Shown here piece by piece: positions 9,859 through 18,222 of a DNA stretch of 64,000 nucleotides (positions are counted from its first letter, which is position 1; each line of letters begins with the position of its first letter). Location of the stretch: NCBI GenBank assembly GCA_021151695.1, contig JAGKWU010000001.1:372001-436000 (forward strand), given 5' to 3'. The position numbers were made by a program, and so were the translations under genes. The stretch is from Cellvibrionaceae bacterium (GTDB lineage: Bacteria; Pseudomonadota; Gammaproteobacteria; Pseudomonadales; Cellvibrionaceae). The notes under the pieces are model-generated. The model ran no database searches. It saw only the letters and a list, made by a program, of their open reading frames with translations, and was not told the origin of the DNA.

Positions 9859-10214
9859 GATTTAAGCAGGCGCTCGCGTTCAGCATCCGGAAGGTTACTT
9901 ACAATCAAGTTGTAGGAATGGTCGATCATTTCGTAAATCTCTTCGTCGGGAATACTGCCGTCGAAAATGATCGTGTTCCAATGCTTTTTGTTCATCTGGT
10001 AACCAGGCTGAACGGCGTCATATTGCGCGCGCAACTCCAATGCCAGATCAGGATCGCATTTGAGGTTAATACGAGCAAAGGCCACGCCTGAGGTCAAGGT
10101 TGCAAACATTTTGTGGCACACCTTATACACCCCGACATTGGGATCCTGAGGAAAGGTTTGCACTGCCTGCTTTTTGCTCAGTAGATATTTTTGTGCAGAA
10201 GAAAAATCCATCAT
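9855..10214 (-). CDS. MmcQ/YjbR family protein
   Basis: A 119-residue cytoplasmic protein of the MmcQ/YjbR (CyaY-like fold) family, whose molecular role is not settled. The family hallmarks are the N-terminal helix followed by KVCHKMFATL, then FARINLKCDPDLALELR, PGYQMNKKHWNTI and the C-terminal DHSYNLIVSNLP. Two adjacent ATGs follow an AAAAAGGA ribosome site; I take the first, at 10214. It overlaps the downstream XRE-cupin gene by four bases, so they form a two-gene unit. Confidence 0.88.
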   Translation of the reverse strand: MMDFSSAQKYLLSKKQAVQTFPQDPNVGVYKVCHKMFATLTSGVAFARINLKCDPDLALELRAQYDAVQPGYQMNKKHWNTIIFDGSIPDEEIYEMIDHSYNLIVSNLPDAERERLLKS

Positions 10215-10312
10215 GCAGTCCTTTTTAAACATCTCGATAGAATAAACAGTTGATATACATGTACTAAATTCTTACAGCAAGATTAAAACAAACCCTTAAA
10301 GCAAACCCCGTA

Positions 10313-10966
10313 TCAGGGCCGGGAATTATGTCGAACCAATCGCCCCAGACGACCGTAATCGATAACACTTTGGGGCAAGCGACTAAAGAGTTCGGTTAAA
10401 TCCGCGGGGTTAACGCCATTCATGGTGGCGTATTCCGCATCAGCTACACAGGAAACAGTCGCCAATATGGCGTCTATTTCATCATCCGCCGATGTCGGCA
10501 GTATAGCAGCAAGTTTAGCACTCGTCTGGTATTCATCTAAAATTTGGCTCCAAATATCCTGCCAGAAGATGTATCCCTGCATAAAACCTCTCGCCCACTG
10601 CTCACCATTAAGGCGATCCTGTTTGTCTGGAGAGTAAACCGGAGCAAAAGGTAGTTCACACAGATCAGCCAACACCTGCTCCCTATGCCAAGTATAGAGG
10701 GATATTAGGGCCTTGGTAATACGGATGGACTCTTCCTCAGAGGTAAAATCCGGCGACTGATCGCCGAATACCAAGGGCACCCAATCCGAATGAAGCGCAT
10801 CTCCCGGACCGCCAGCAATCGCACGCAGATATCCGTCGAGCTGGAAAAAATTCATCGTGTAAGCAGGTCGCTCCGGTGCAGACAAAGCACCCACCAGTAC
10901 AGCCGTCAATTCTACTTTGCCCGCTTTTAAGTCATCCATCGGGCTTATTTGTTCCTGGCACAACAT
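10313..10966 (-). CDS. UPF0149 family protein (YecA/YgfB-like)
   Basis: A 217-residue protein with the UPF0149 signature: an N-terminal helical segment, FFQLDGYLRAIAGGP, then PDKQDRLNGEQWARGFMQGYIF. It lacks the C-terminal SEC-C metal-binding tail of YecA, so it is the shorter YgfB-like form. The family is widespread in gammaproteobacteria; one member affects peptidoglycan-recycling gene expression in Pseudomonas, but no function can be assigned here. AGGA lies seven bases before the ATG. It is 46 bp downstream of malic enzyme on the same strand. Confidence 0.85.
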   Translation of the reverse strand: MLCQEQISPMDDLKAGKVELTAVLVGALSAPERPAYTMNFFQLDGYLRAIAGGPGDALHSDWVPLVFGDQSPDFTSEEESIRITKALISLYTWHREQVLADLCELPFAPVYSPDKQDRLNGEQWARGFMQGYIFWQDIWSQILDEYQTSAKLAAILPTSADDEIDAILATVSCVADAEYATMNGVNPADLTELFSRLPQSVIDYGRLGRLVRHNSRP

Positions 10967-11012
10967 TTTTTATTCCTATCTTTCAATCTCATCAGCTAAT
11001 TATGGATGCAGC

Positions 11013-12707
11013 TTAAAACGAAGTTCTGCGGTATTCGCGGTATTCTGGTTGCCAGAACTCTGCATCAATCTTTTCCATCATCATCTCTTCAGGGATGGGC
11101 ATAGCCACTTCGTCCTCTACCGCTTGTTTGAATACTGCAAGAGCAATGATTTTGCTCACTTCGCGAATATCCCTTAAGGGTGGTAACAGTGCTGCCCCGG
11201 TCCCTCTAATAATGGGGGAAGCATCGGCCAGCGCACGACTCGCGGCAGTCATCATATTATCAGTTACCCGTCTGGCTTTGGCGGAAATCACCCCTAACCC
11301 CAATCCGGGAAATATATAACTATTGTTACATTGGGAGATTTCGTAGTGACGATCGCCCATATCCACCGGGGCGAAAGGGCTGCCCGTAGCAATCAACGCT
11401 TTTCCCGAAGTCCAACGCAAGAGATCTACTGGCTGAGCTTCCGCTTGTGACGTGGGATTTGAAAGCGGCAGGATAATTGGATGGGAACAATAACTCTGCA
11501 CAGCCTGAACAATGGTTTTGGTAAACAGGCCCGGTTGGCCTGACACACCTATCAATACGGTTGGACGCGCATTGACTACTACATCCAATAAGTTGACGAC
11601 ATCCTCACGGCGATCGTGGGTCAAGCGCCAGCGATTAACCACCTCGTCGGGAACGCAGAGGTGTTTTTGAAAATCAAACAACCCTTGGGAACCACTTTGC
11701 AAGAGCCCTTCCTTACCAACCAGGAAAATTCGTTCATGGGCCTCTTGTTCAGTCAGCCCCTCATGAATCATCTGGCGAACCAACTGCTCGGCGATTCCAC
11801 AACCTGCAGAACCAGCACCGGCAAATACAATTTTCTGATCGCGCAATAACTCGCCCTTGGAACGACAGGCAGCGATCAAGGTTCCTAACGCAACCGCCGC
11901 TGTGCCTTGAATATCATCATTAAAACAACAAAGCTCTTCACGATAACGACGGAGCAAGGGTGTAGCATGATCTTGGGCAAAATCCTCAAATTGTAATAAC
12001 GCTTTGGGCCAGCGCAGCTTTACTGCCTGAATAAATTCATCGACGAACTGATAATAATCGTCACCAGTAATGCGCGAATGCTGCCACCCCATATACATAG
12101 GATCATCAATCACCGAAGGATTATTGCAGCCTACATCCAACATTACTGGCAACACATAGGCAGGACTTATACCACCACACGCGGTATAGAGCGCAAGTTT
12201 ACCAATGGGAATTCCCATGCCACCAATGCCTTGATCACCTAAACCAAGAATGCGCTCACCATCAGTCACAACGATAACTTTGACGTTTTGCTTGGTCGCA
12301 TTTTGCAGCAAATCATCCATACGATCCCGATCGGGATAAGAAATAAAGAGGCCACGCTTGCGTCGATAAATCTTGGAGAATAATTGGCACGCCTGCCCAA
12401 CCGTGGGGGTGTAGATAAGAGGCATAACTTCTTCGAGATGATCGGTCACCAAACGAAAATAAAGAGTTTCGTTGGTGTCCTGAATATTACGCAGGTAGAT
12501 GTGCTTGTCTATGTCAGTTTGAAAGGCATTTAATTGATGATAGGCACGGGCTTTTTGCTCTTCAATAGACTCAATTTTATAGGGCAGCAAGCCCTCCAGA
12601 TTGAACTGTTGACGCTCCCTTTCGCTAAAAGCACTACCCTTATTGAGCAGCGGGGCTTCCAGCAATGCCGGCCCGGCAAAAGGTATGTAAATCGGCCGTT
12701 TTTTCAT
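11013..12707 (-). CDS. maeA: NAD-dependent malic enzyme
   Basis: Oxidative decarboxylation of malate to pyruvate with reduction of NAD. At 564 residues it matches SfcA/MaeA. The N-terminal domain holds the YTPTVGQAC signature and VTDGERILGLGDQGIGGMGIPIGK; the metal-binding region is FEDF with the following NDDIQGTAAV; the Rossmann motif is IVFAGAGSAGCG. The C-terminus carries LSNPTSQAEAQPVD. The large NAD-type organisation, without a phosphotransacetylase fusion, distinguishes it from MaeB. It probably feeds pyruvate during growth on fatty acids or C4 acids, an inference supported by the nearby fadBA and fumC. Confidence 0.95.
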   Translation of the reverse strand: MKKRPIYIPFAGPALLEAPLLNKGSAFSERERQQFNLEGLLPYKIESIEEQKARAYHQLNAFQTDIDKHIYLRNIQDTNETLYFRLVTDHLEEVMPLIYTPTVGQACQLFSKIYRRKRGLFISYPDRDRMDDLLQNATKQNVKVIVVTDGERILGLGDQGIGGMGIPIGKLALYTACGGISPAYVLPVMLDVGCNNPSVIDDPMYMGWQHSRITGDDYYQFVDEFIQAVKLRWPKALLQFEDFAQDHATPLLRRYREELCCFNDDIQGTAAVALGTLIAACRSKGELLRDQKIVFAGAGSAGCGIAEQLVRQMIHEGLTEQEAHERIFLVGKEGLLQSGSQGLFDFQKHLCVPDEVVNRWRLTHDRREDVVNLLDVVVNARPTVLIGVSGQPGLFTKTIVQAVQSYCSHPIILPLSNPTSQAEAQPVDLLRWTSGKALIATGSPFAPVDMGDRHYEISQCNNSYIFPGLGLGVISAKARRVTDNMMTAASRALADASPIIRGTGAALLPPLRDIREVSKIIALAVFKQAVEDEVAMPIPEEMMMEKIDAEFWQPEYREYRRTSF

Positions 12708-12845
12708 CGTGGCGATTATCCTGTCCTGATCTACTCACCATAGCCCAAAGCCTTCTGATTAGCCAGTAGCCCCAATCTTCGGTAGCCGTTAGAATGCCGG
12801 CCGCCTTTAACGATTAGATAAAATTGGAACGATTGGAACACAAAT

Positions 12846-13190
12846 ATGCAGATCGCCGACTTTTTAGCCAAGCTTGAACAATCACCTGATTCTGTCAGTT
12901 TTCAGGATACTATGGCGGTAGTTGAAGCTAATTATAATTTTACCCCTACAGCATTCCGCAATGGCGAGCTTCTCAACGATGCAGGCCAAAATTCTGGCTC
13001 CTGTAAATTGTTTAGCTTTGCCAGTTTGCAACAATTGAGCAAGGAAAAAACCTTGTCATGTTTTGGCGATTACTATCGCAAAGACGTACTCGAACATCCG
13101 GAAGCACAAGACCATCAGAATATTCGCAATTTCATCCGCTTCGGTTGGGATGGAATTGCGTTTAACGGAACTGCTCTGGCACCATTATAA
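12846..13190 (+). CDS. HopJ type III effector family protein
   Basis: A 114-residue soluble protein that aligns by eye with the HopJ family: VEANYNFTPTAFRNGE, then NSGSCKLFSFA, CFGDYYRKDVLEHP and NIRNFIRFGWDGIAF. Despite the name, the family is common in environmental gammaproteobacteria with no type III secretion system. No secretion genes are present nearby, so a housekeeping role is more likely than an effector role. GGAA precedes the ATG weakly. It is divergent from maeA. Confidence 0.85.
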   Translation: MQIADFLAKLEQSPDSVSFQDTMAVVEANYNFTPTAFRNGELLNDAGQNSGSCKLFSFASLQQLSKEKTLSCFGDYYRKDVLEHPEAQDHQNIRNFIRFGWDGIAFNGTALAPL

Positions 13191-13305
13191 GTGCCAGCGT
13201 CCAATTAATGCCGGGGAAATGTGCAAAGAAAAACAATTCTGAAAGCTAATGAATTTGTGCATTTGAATTGTCACTTTCGATCAATACACACAGGTTTCAG
13301 AGTTC

Positions 13306-14511
13306 GTGAACATAATCCCGGCAGAATTATCATCCCATCCCCAATATAAATTTCTCTGGCGCAGCCAAGTGCTGTCCTTCATGGCCAATCAAATTGTCAT
13401 GATGGTACTCGGCTGGCACATTTATACGCTCACACAAAGTCCGCTCAGCCTTGGCTACTTGGGCCTGGTGCTGTTTTTTCCGCAAGTATTATTGGTATTG
13501 ATTGTTGGCCAGGTTGCGGACCGCCATAACCGGCGACTGGTTATCCTGATCACCCAGGTATTTGAAGCGTTGATTTCCCTGGGGCTTGCCGCCAGTGTTT
13601 TTTTCAAAGCGGAATCGCGCGAACTGATTTACCTCGCTGCCTTTTTGATTGGTAGCGTACGCGCATTTCAGGGGCCGGCTTTACAAGCATTATTACCCAG
13701 CCTGGTTGGCAGCGAATTGCTACCCAAAGCCATTGCATTAGGTTCTGCATCACGCCAATTCGCTACCATCGCCGGGCCTGCAATTGGCGGCTTCTTGTTT
13801 GTGGGTGGAACAGCGTTTGTATACGTCTGTGCAGCAGTACTTTTCGCCATTGCGTTTAGCCAGATTTATGCAATCACCGCACATCAGGAAAGCTCGCAGC
13901 GACCGCCCGTCACCCTGGAGTTTCTATTTGCCGGCATTCAATTTATCTGGCAACGCAAAGTAGTGCTTGGCGCTATTTCACTGGATTTATTTGCCGTACT
14001 GCTAGGTGGCGCCACCGCCCTGCTCCCGATTTATGCCGCGCAAATTTTGCATACCGATACCTGGGGTCTCGGCTTATTGCGTGCAGCTCCGGCTGTGGGT
14101 GCACTTTTGTTAGCGATTTATTTAAGCAACAATCCACTCACGCAGGGCTCAGGCAAAATAATGTTTTATTGCGTGGCGCTCTTCGGGGTATGCACCATTA
14201 TTTTTGGTGTATCTACTATTTTCTGGATATCACTGCTAGCGCTCGCAATATTAGGTGCAGCAGACATGGTTAGCGTAGTGGTTCGCTCGTCACTGGTGCA
14301 GCTGCAAACGCCTGATGCCATGCGCGGCCGCGTAGGAGCAGTGAACTCTATTTTTATAGGTGCATCCAACCAGTTGGGTGAGTTTGAATCCGGCGTAACG
14401 GCGCAATGGTGGGGCGTCGAGCCAGCCGTAGCTATTGGCGGCATTGGCACACTATTAATCGTTATTATCTGGATCAAACTGTTCCCGGAACTCTATCGCT
14501 GGAACAAGTAA
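13306..14511 (+). CDS. MFS transporter (EntS/MFS_3-like exporter)
   Basis: A 401-residue polytopic inner-membrane protein with about 12 hydrophobic segments. The MFS motif between TM2 and TM3 reads GQVADRHNRRLVILITQV. The subgroup resembles enterobactin exporter EntS and MFS_3 drug exporters. The start at 13306 is GTG with only a weak ribosome site; the next ATG, at 13381, would cut into TM1. No siderophore genes lie nearby, so the substrate is unknown. yjbQ follows 18 bp after its stop, which suggests co-transcription. Confidence 0.88.
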   Translation: MNIIPAELSSHPQYKFLWRSQVLSFMANQIVMMVLGWHIYTLTQSPLSLGYLGLVLFFPQVLLVLIVGQVADRHNRRLVILITQVFEALISLGLAASVFFKAESRELIYLAAFLIGSVRAFQGPALQALLPSLVGSELLPKAIALGSASRQFATIAGPAIGGFLFVGGTAFVYVCAAVLFAIAFSQIYAITAHQESSQRPPVTLEFLFAGIQFIWQRKVVLGAISLDLFAVLLGGATALLPIYAAQILHTDTWGLGLLRAAPAVGALLLAIYLSNNPLTQGSGKIMFYCVALFGVCTIIFGVSTIFWISLLALAILGAADMVSVVVRSSLVQLQTPDAMRGRVGAVNSIFIGASNQLGEFESGVTAQWWGVEPAVAIGGIGTLLIVIIWIKLFPELYRWNK

Positions 14512-14529
14512 ATTTACGAAGGCCGCATT

Positions 14530-14955
14530 ATGTGGATACAAAAAGATATTCAGCTCAAACCCCGCCCGCGAGGATTTCATTTGGTGACCAATGAGGTATT
14601 GGCCCAATTACCCGAGGTGAAAAACATCAAAGTTGGTTTGCTTAATGTGTTTATCAAACACACGTCGGCGTCACTGACCATCAATGAAAATGCCGATCCA
14701 ACGGTACGCCAGGATTTCGAAAGTTTTTTCAATCGCCTGGTACCCGAAGACGAGCCCTACTATCGCCATAACGACGAAGGCAGCGATGACTTACCCGCAC
14801 ACTTGAAAGGCAGCATCCTGGGCGCAAGCCTGACTATCCCTGTTGCTGATGGACGTTTACATGTAGGAATCTGGCAGGGAATTTATTTATGTGAACACCG
14901 CAATCACGGCGGCTCGCGCAATCTGGTTATTACCTTAAACGGCGAAAATTATTGA
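14530..14955 (+). CDS. yjbQ: YjbQ/UPF0047 family protein (secondary thiamine-phosphate synthase-like)
   Basis: A 141-residue protein of the YjbQ fold. Conserved features are LNVFIKHTSASLTINENADPTV, the HNDEGSDDLPAHLKGSILGAS loop and the C-terminal IYLCEHRNHGGSR. YjbQ of E. coli has weak thiamine-phosphate synthase activity in vitro; its true role is open. It follows the MFS gene closely and ends at a strong bidirectional terminator shared with ffh. Confidence 0.92.
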   Translation: MWIQKDIQLKPRPRGFHLVTNEVLAQLPEVKNIKVGLLNVFIKHTSASLTINENADPTVRQDFESFFNRLVPEDEPYYRHNDEGSDDLPAHLKGSILGASLTIPVADGRLHVGIWQGIYLCEHRNHGGSRNLVITLNGENY

Positions 14956-14956
14956 T

Positions 14957-14986
14957 AAAAAAACGCAGCTCATGGCTGCGTTTTTT
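14957..14986. terminator. Bidirectional intrinsic terminator between yjbQ and ffh
   Basis: The stem AACGCAGC / GCTGCGTT, with loop TCATG, is flanked by A6 on the left and T6 on the right. It can terminate yjbQ rightward and ffh leftward. Confidence 0.9.
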
Positions 14987-15003
14987 GCAGAAGCACTTGG
15001 AAA

Positions 15004-16395
15004 TTAGCGCTTGGGGGGCAAACCACCCATACCGCCAGGCAGACCACCCATTCCACTCATGGCGCCGCCTATGCCGCGCATCATTTTGGCCATACCGCCG
15101 CCTTTCATTTTGCCCATCATCTTGGCCATTTGTTTGTGTTGTTTGAGTAGACGATTCAAATCCTGAACCTGGGTACCAGAGCCCATAGTAATTCGACGTT
15201 TACGCGAACCACTCAGGTCATCAGGATTGCGGCGCTCTTCCGGTGTCATCGAATTAATAATTGCTTCCATGGTTTTGAATTGCTTATTCATATTAGCCGT
15301 TTGCGCCAATTGGGAAATATTGCCCATACCCGGCAACTTATCCAGCATGGAAGTCAAACCACCCATGTTTTGCATCTGCAACAACTGATCGCGCAAATCT
15401 TCCAAATCAAACTTCTGACCTTTGGTAACTTTCTTAATCAGTTTGTCAGCTTTTTCTTTATCAATAGTGCGCTCAGCTTGCTCGATCAGCGACATAACGT
15501 CGCCCATACCGAGAATACGGGAAGCAACACGCTCAGGATGGAAAGGCTCCAGCGCTTCCACCTTCTCACCCATACCCAGGAACTTAATGGGTTTGCCGGT
15601 AATATGACGCACTGACAATGCAGCACCACCGCGAGCATCGCCATCGGCCTTGGTAAGAATCACACCAGTCAGCGGCAACGCATCGTTAAAGGCTTTTGCG
15701 GTATTGACCGCATCCTGGCCAATCATGGCATCTATCACAAAGAGTGTTTCAACCGGCTTGATAGCGGCGTGAACATCTTTGATTTCAGTCATCAACTCTT
15801 CGTCGATGTGCAAACGGCCAGCGGTGTCCACAATCACCACATCGAAAAATTGGCGCTTGGCGTGATCAATAGCAGCGCGAGCTATATCAACTGGCTTTTG
15901 CTCTGTCGTAGAAGGGAAGAATTCCGCTTCAACTTCGCCAGCCAGCGTTTGCAATTGTTGGATAGCGGCGGGGCGGTAAACGTCCGCGCTTACCACCAAT
16001 ACTTTTTTCTTTTCGCGCTCTTTGAGGTATTTAGCCAGCTTGGCTACAGAAGTAGTTTTACCCGCACCTTGCAAACCCGCCATAAGTACAATGGCAGGAG
16101 GTTGCTGGGCGAGATTCAGACGCTCATTGGCCTGGCCCATGGTTGCAATCAGTTCAGCTTCAACGATCTTGAGGAACTGCTGGCCCGGATTGAGTGCTTT
16201 ACTAATCTGGGCACCCAGTGCGCGGCTGCGCACCTGGTCGATAAAAGCTTTAACAACGGGCAGCGCAACGTCGGCTTCCAACAAGGCTTTGCGCACATCG
16301 CGCAATGCGTCTTTGATGTTGTCTTCGCTCAAGCGAGCCTTGCCGGTAATGCTGCGCAGGGTATGAGATAAGCGATCCGTTAGGTTCTCAAACAT
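15004..16395 (-). CDS. ffh: Signal recognition particle protein Ffh (SRP54)
   Basis: The GTPase that binds 4.5S RNA and nascent inner-membrane proteins and delivers them to FtsY. The N domain comes first, then the G domain with P-loop GLQGAGKTT at residues 107-115, DTAGRLHIDEEL and TKADGDARGGAAL. A Met-rich M domain ends in a Gly/Met tail. I use the ATG at 16395 (463 residues, MFENLTDRLS). An upstream in-frame extension is rejected because it overlaps a good promoter -10 box at 16454-16459. It is convergent with yjbQ and divergent from the CcsA-like gene. Confidence 0.97.
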   Translation of the reverse strand: MFENLTDRLSHTLRSITGKARLSEDNIKDALRDVRKALLEADVALPVVKAFIDQVRSRALGAQISKALNPGQQFLKIVEAELIATMGQANERLNLAQQPPAIVLMAGLQGAGKTTSVAKLAKYLKEREKKKVLVVSADVYRPAAIQQLQTLAGEVEAEFFPSTTEQKPVDIARAAIDHAKRQFFDVVIVDTAGRLHIDEELMTEIKDVHAAIKPVETLFVIDAMIGQDAVNTAKAFNDALPLTGVILTKADGDARGGAALSVRHITGKPIKFLGMGEKVEALEPFHPERVASRILGMGDVMSLIEQAERTIDKEKADKLIKKVTKGQKFDLEDLRDQLLQMQNMGGLTSMLDKLPGMGNISQLAQTANMNKQFKTMEAIINSMTPEERRNPDDLSGSRKRRITMGSGTQVQDLNRLLKQHKQMAKMMGKMKGGGMAKMMRGIGGAMSGMGGLPGGMGGLPPKR

Positions 16396-16453
16396 AGATT
16401 TCTCGATCTGGAACAGGTTAATGACGCGGGCGTTGCCGCCAAAAATGGCCGCG

Positions 16454-16484
16454 ATTATACCCCCAAAAACCATCAGGGTGGCAA
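16454..16484 (-). promoter_or_regulatory. Predicted sigma70 promoter of ffh
   Basis: On the minus strand TTGCCA (16484-16479) and TATAAT (16459-16454) are separated by 19 bp. The start of transcription would be near 16447, giving a leader of about 50 nt before the ffh ATG. Confidence 0.6.
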
Positions 16485-16634
16485 AATGACCAGGATTTAA
16501 CCATCAGTTTCTACCGGCCATGGCAATTAAGTTCGCCTTGTGACAAACTCGCCAGTTGAGATTATTTATCATCGAGGCCAGCCTGACAGCGCCTCGCATC
16601 CAGTTCAACTCCAGGATCAAGATTGAGCTAGTTT

Positions 16635-17435
16635 ATGCCGTTTCTCATAGCGAATATCGCCGCAGCATTATTTTACACTTTGCTCGGCGCCTATCTGGCC
16701 AAACAGGTAGTCCAACAAAAAAACTTGAACTTACCCTACCTATTTATTGCTATTGCAGTAACGTTGCTATTACACGCAACCGGCATCTATGGTATCAGCG
16801 CCAAACCTGACGGTATCCAACTTAGCTTTTTTACCGCTTCATCCCAAATATTTTGGGTTATTAACTGCATAGTGCTGCTCAGCAGTATGAAAAAGGCGCT
16901 CCATAATCTTTTTATTATTCTATTACCCTGCTCCGCTCTCGCTATATTGGGAACGATGTTAAACCAAAGCCAAAGCGCTGTACTGCATTTGAACTATCAA
17001 CTGGCAAGTCATGTGGTTTTATCGATTTTTGCCTATAGCCTTTTAACCATAGCCACATTGCAAGCACTGGTACTCTCCTACCAGAATCGTCATCTTAAAA
17101 GTAAATCCAACTTGCAATACCTGCGCTATTTGCCTCCTCTACAAACCATGGAAGCACTGTTATTCGAATTTGTTTTAGTAGGTGAAATATTGTTAACGCT
17201 GTCCATCGTCAGCGGCTTTATTTTTCTGGAAAATATTTTTGCGCAACACCTGGTACACAAAACCGTATTTTCTATAGCGGCCTGGCTGGTTTATGGATTT
17301 TTATTGATCGGAAAATACAAGCTTGGCTGGCGCGGTAATACGGCTATTCGCTGGACCTTGGCAGGTTTTGTATTTTTGATGCTCGCTTATTTTGGCAGCA
17401 AGCTGGTGTTAGAACTCATTTTGCATCGGGTATAA
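16635..17435 (+). CDS. CcsA/YpjD-like cytochrome c assembly family membrane protein
   Basis: A 266-residue inner-membrane protein with about eight hydrophobic helices. It belongs to the CcsA/CcmC-related group known in E. coli as YpjD, which is typically encoded next to ffh, as here. Members bind or handle haem in related pathways, but YpjD itself has no proven function. No periplasmic WWD haem motif stands out in the sequence. It is divergent from ffh and ends in a terminator that also serves the TPR lipoprotein gene. Confidence 0.85.
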   Translation: MPFLIANIAAALFYTLLGAYLAKQVVQQKNLNLPYLFIAIAVTLLLHATGIYGISAKPDGIQLSFFTASSQIFWVINCIVLLSSMKKALHNLFIILLPCSALAILGTMLNQSQSAVLHLNYQLASHVVLSIFAYSLLTIATLQALVLSYQNRHLKSKSNLQYLRYLPPLQTMEALLFEFVLVGEILLTLSIVSGFIFLENIFAQHLVHKTVFSIAAWLVYGFLLIGKYKLGWRGNTAIRWTLAGFVFLMLAYFGSKLVLELILHRV

Positions 17436-17459
17436 AAAAAGCCTCTTATGAGGCTTTTT
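17436..17459. terminator. Bidirectional intrinsic terminator
   Basis: AAAAAGCCTC-TTAT-GAGGCTTTTT is a perfect hairpin with A and T flanks. It lies between the convergent ypjD-like and TPR lipoprotein genes; the latter's stop codon lies inside the hairpin. Confidence 0.88.
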
Positions 17460-18144
17460 GGGGTTGCTTACGCAGCTGCTTAATATATTCCAGTTCGTTT
17501 TGTGCTTTCTTATCTGCTTTATCAATTTCGAGACATTCTGCAAATTTTGCTTCCGCCTCATCAAGTCGCCCCAACTCAATCAGCGCAAAACCAACACCGC
17601 GCTTGGCGCGAAGCAATTCTTCTGTCACGCCGCTTTCAGGGCCAAGCTCCGCAGAATCCTCCGCCTGCTGAAAGCTTTCCAGCGCGTCACTCCATTGCTT
17701 TTTCAGCTGATACAAATGGCCTTGCTCGGATAAAAAACGAGAGTTTATTGGACTCCATTCCAGCGCTTGTTTAATTATTTTTTGCGCTTCATCCAATTGC
17801 CCCAAATCAACATTTGCATAGGCTTTAAAATAGTAGGCGTCCCCACAAGTGGAGGATACTGCGGAAGCATCCGTACCCAGGGTACCAGCCAACGCCATGT
17901 AAACTATGGTTTCGGCCGGAGAGCGAGAAGAATATAACTGACCTTTAGTCTTTTTGCGCTGCTCTTCACAATCATGAATGACAGGTTCAAGGTACTGATC
18001 AATTGCTTTTGCGGGTGCACCATTTGCTATTAACTGTGCGCCTTGCATGACTTTTTGGTCATTGTCCTGAGCATTATTATTTTTGGCTGACTGAGATGCA
18101 CATCCAGCCAGTAACACCAATCCGACAATTCCAAACTTTTTCAT
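17446..18144 (-). CDS. TPR-repeat lipoprotein of unknown function
   Basis: A 232-residue envelope protein. The signal peptide ends in the lipobox LLAGC with the lipidated Cys at residue 15, followed by an Asn/Gln-rich linker. From about residue 100 there are three or so tetratricopeptide-like helical repeats (AYANVDLGQLDEAQKIIKQA, LYQLKKQWSDALESFQQAED, FALIELGRLDEAEAKFAECL). The residue after the Cys is Ala, which suggests outer-membrane sorting. A scaffold role is likely, but its partner is unknown. It lies downstream of cysS, about 78 bp away, on the same strand. Confidence 0.85.
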   Translation of the reverse strand: MKKFGIVGLVLLAGCASQSAKNNNAQDNDQKVMQGAQLIANGAPAKAIDQYLEPVIHDCEEQRKKTKGQLYSSRSPAETIVYMALAGTLGTDASAVSSTCGDAYYFKAYANVDLGQLDEAQKIIKQALEWSPINSRFLSEQGHLYQLKKQWSDALESFQQAEDSAELGPESGVTEELLRAKRGVGFALIELGRLDEAEAKFAECLEIDKADKKAQNELEYIKQLRKQPQKAS

Positions 18145-18222
18145 AAGCTTCCTTATTTTTCTTTAGCGGCTGTTTTTACGAATAGCTTGCTCTATACAAA
18201 TGGCACCTCTACCCAAAAGTAG

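Noticed and set aside
15769..16371. A 200-codon plus-strand open frame inside ffh
   Set aside because: Antisense to the conserved G domain of Ffh; its composition only mirrors the codon use of the real gene.
16396..16473. Longer N-terminus of Ffh from an upstream ATG
   Set aside because: The extension overlaps the predicted -10 box of the ffh promoter and has no counterpart in the family.
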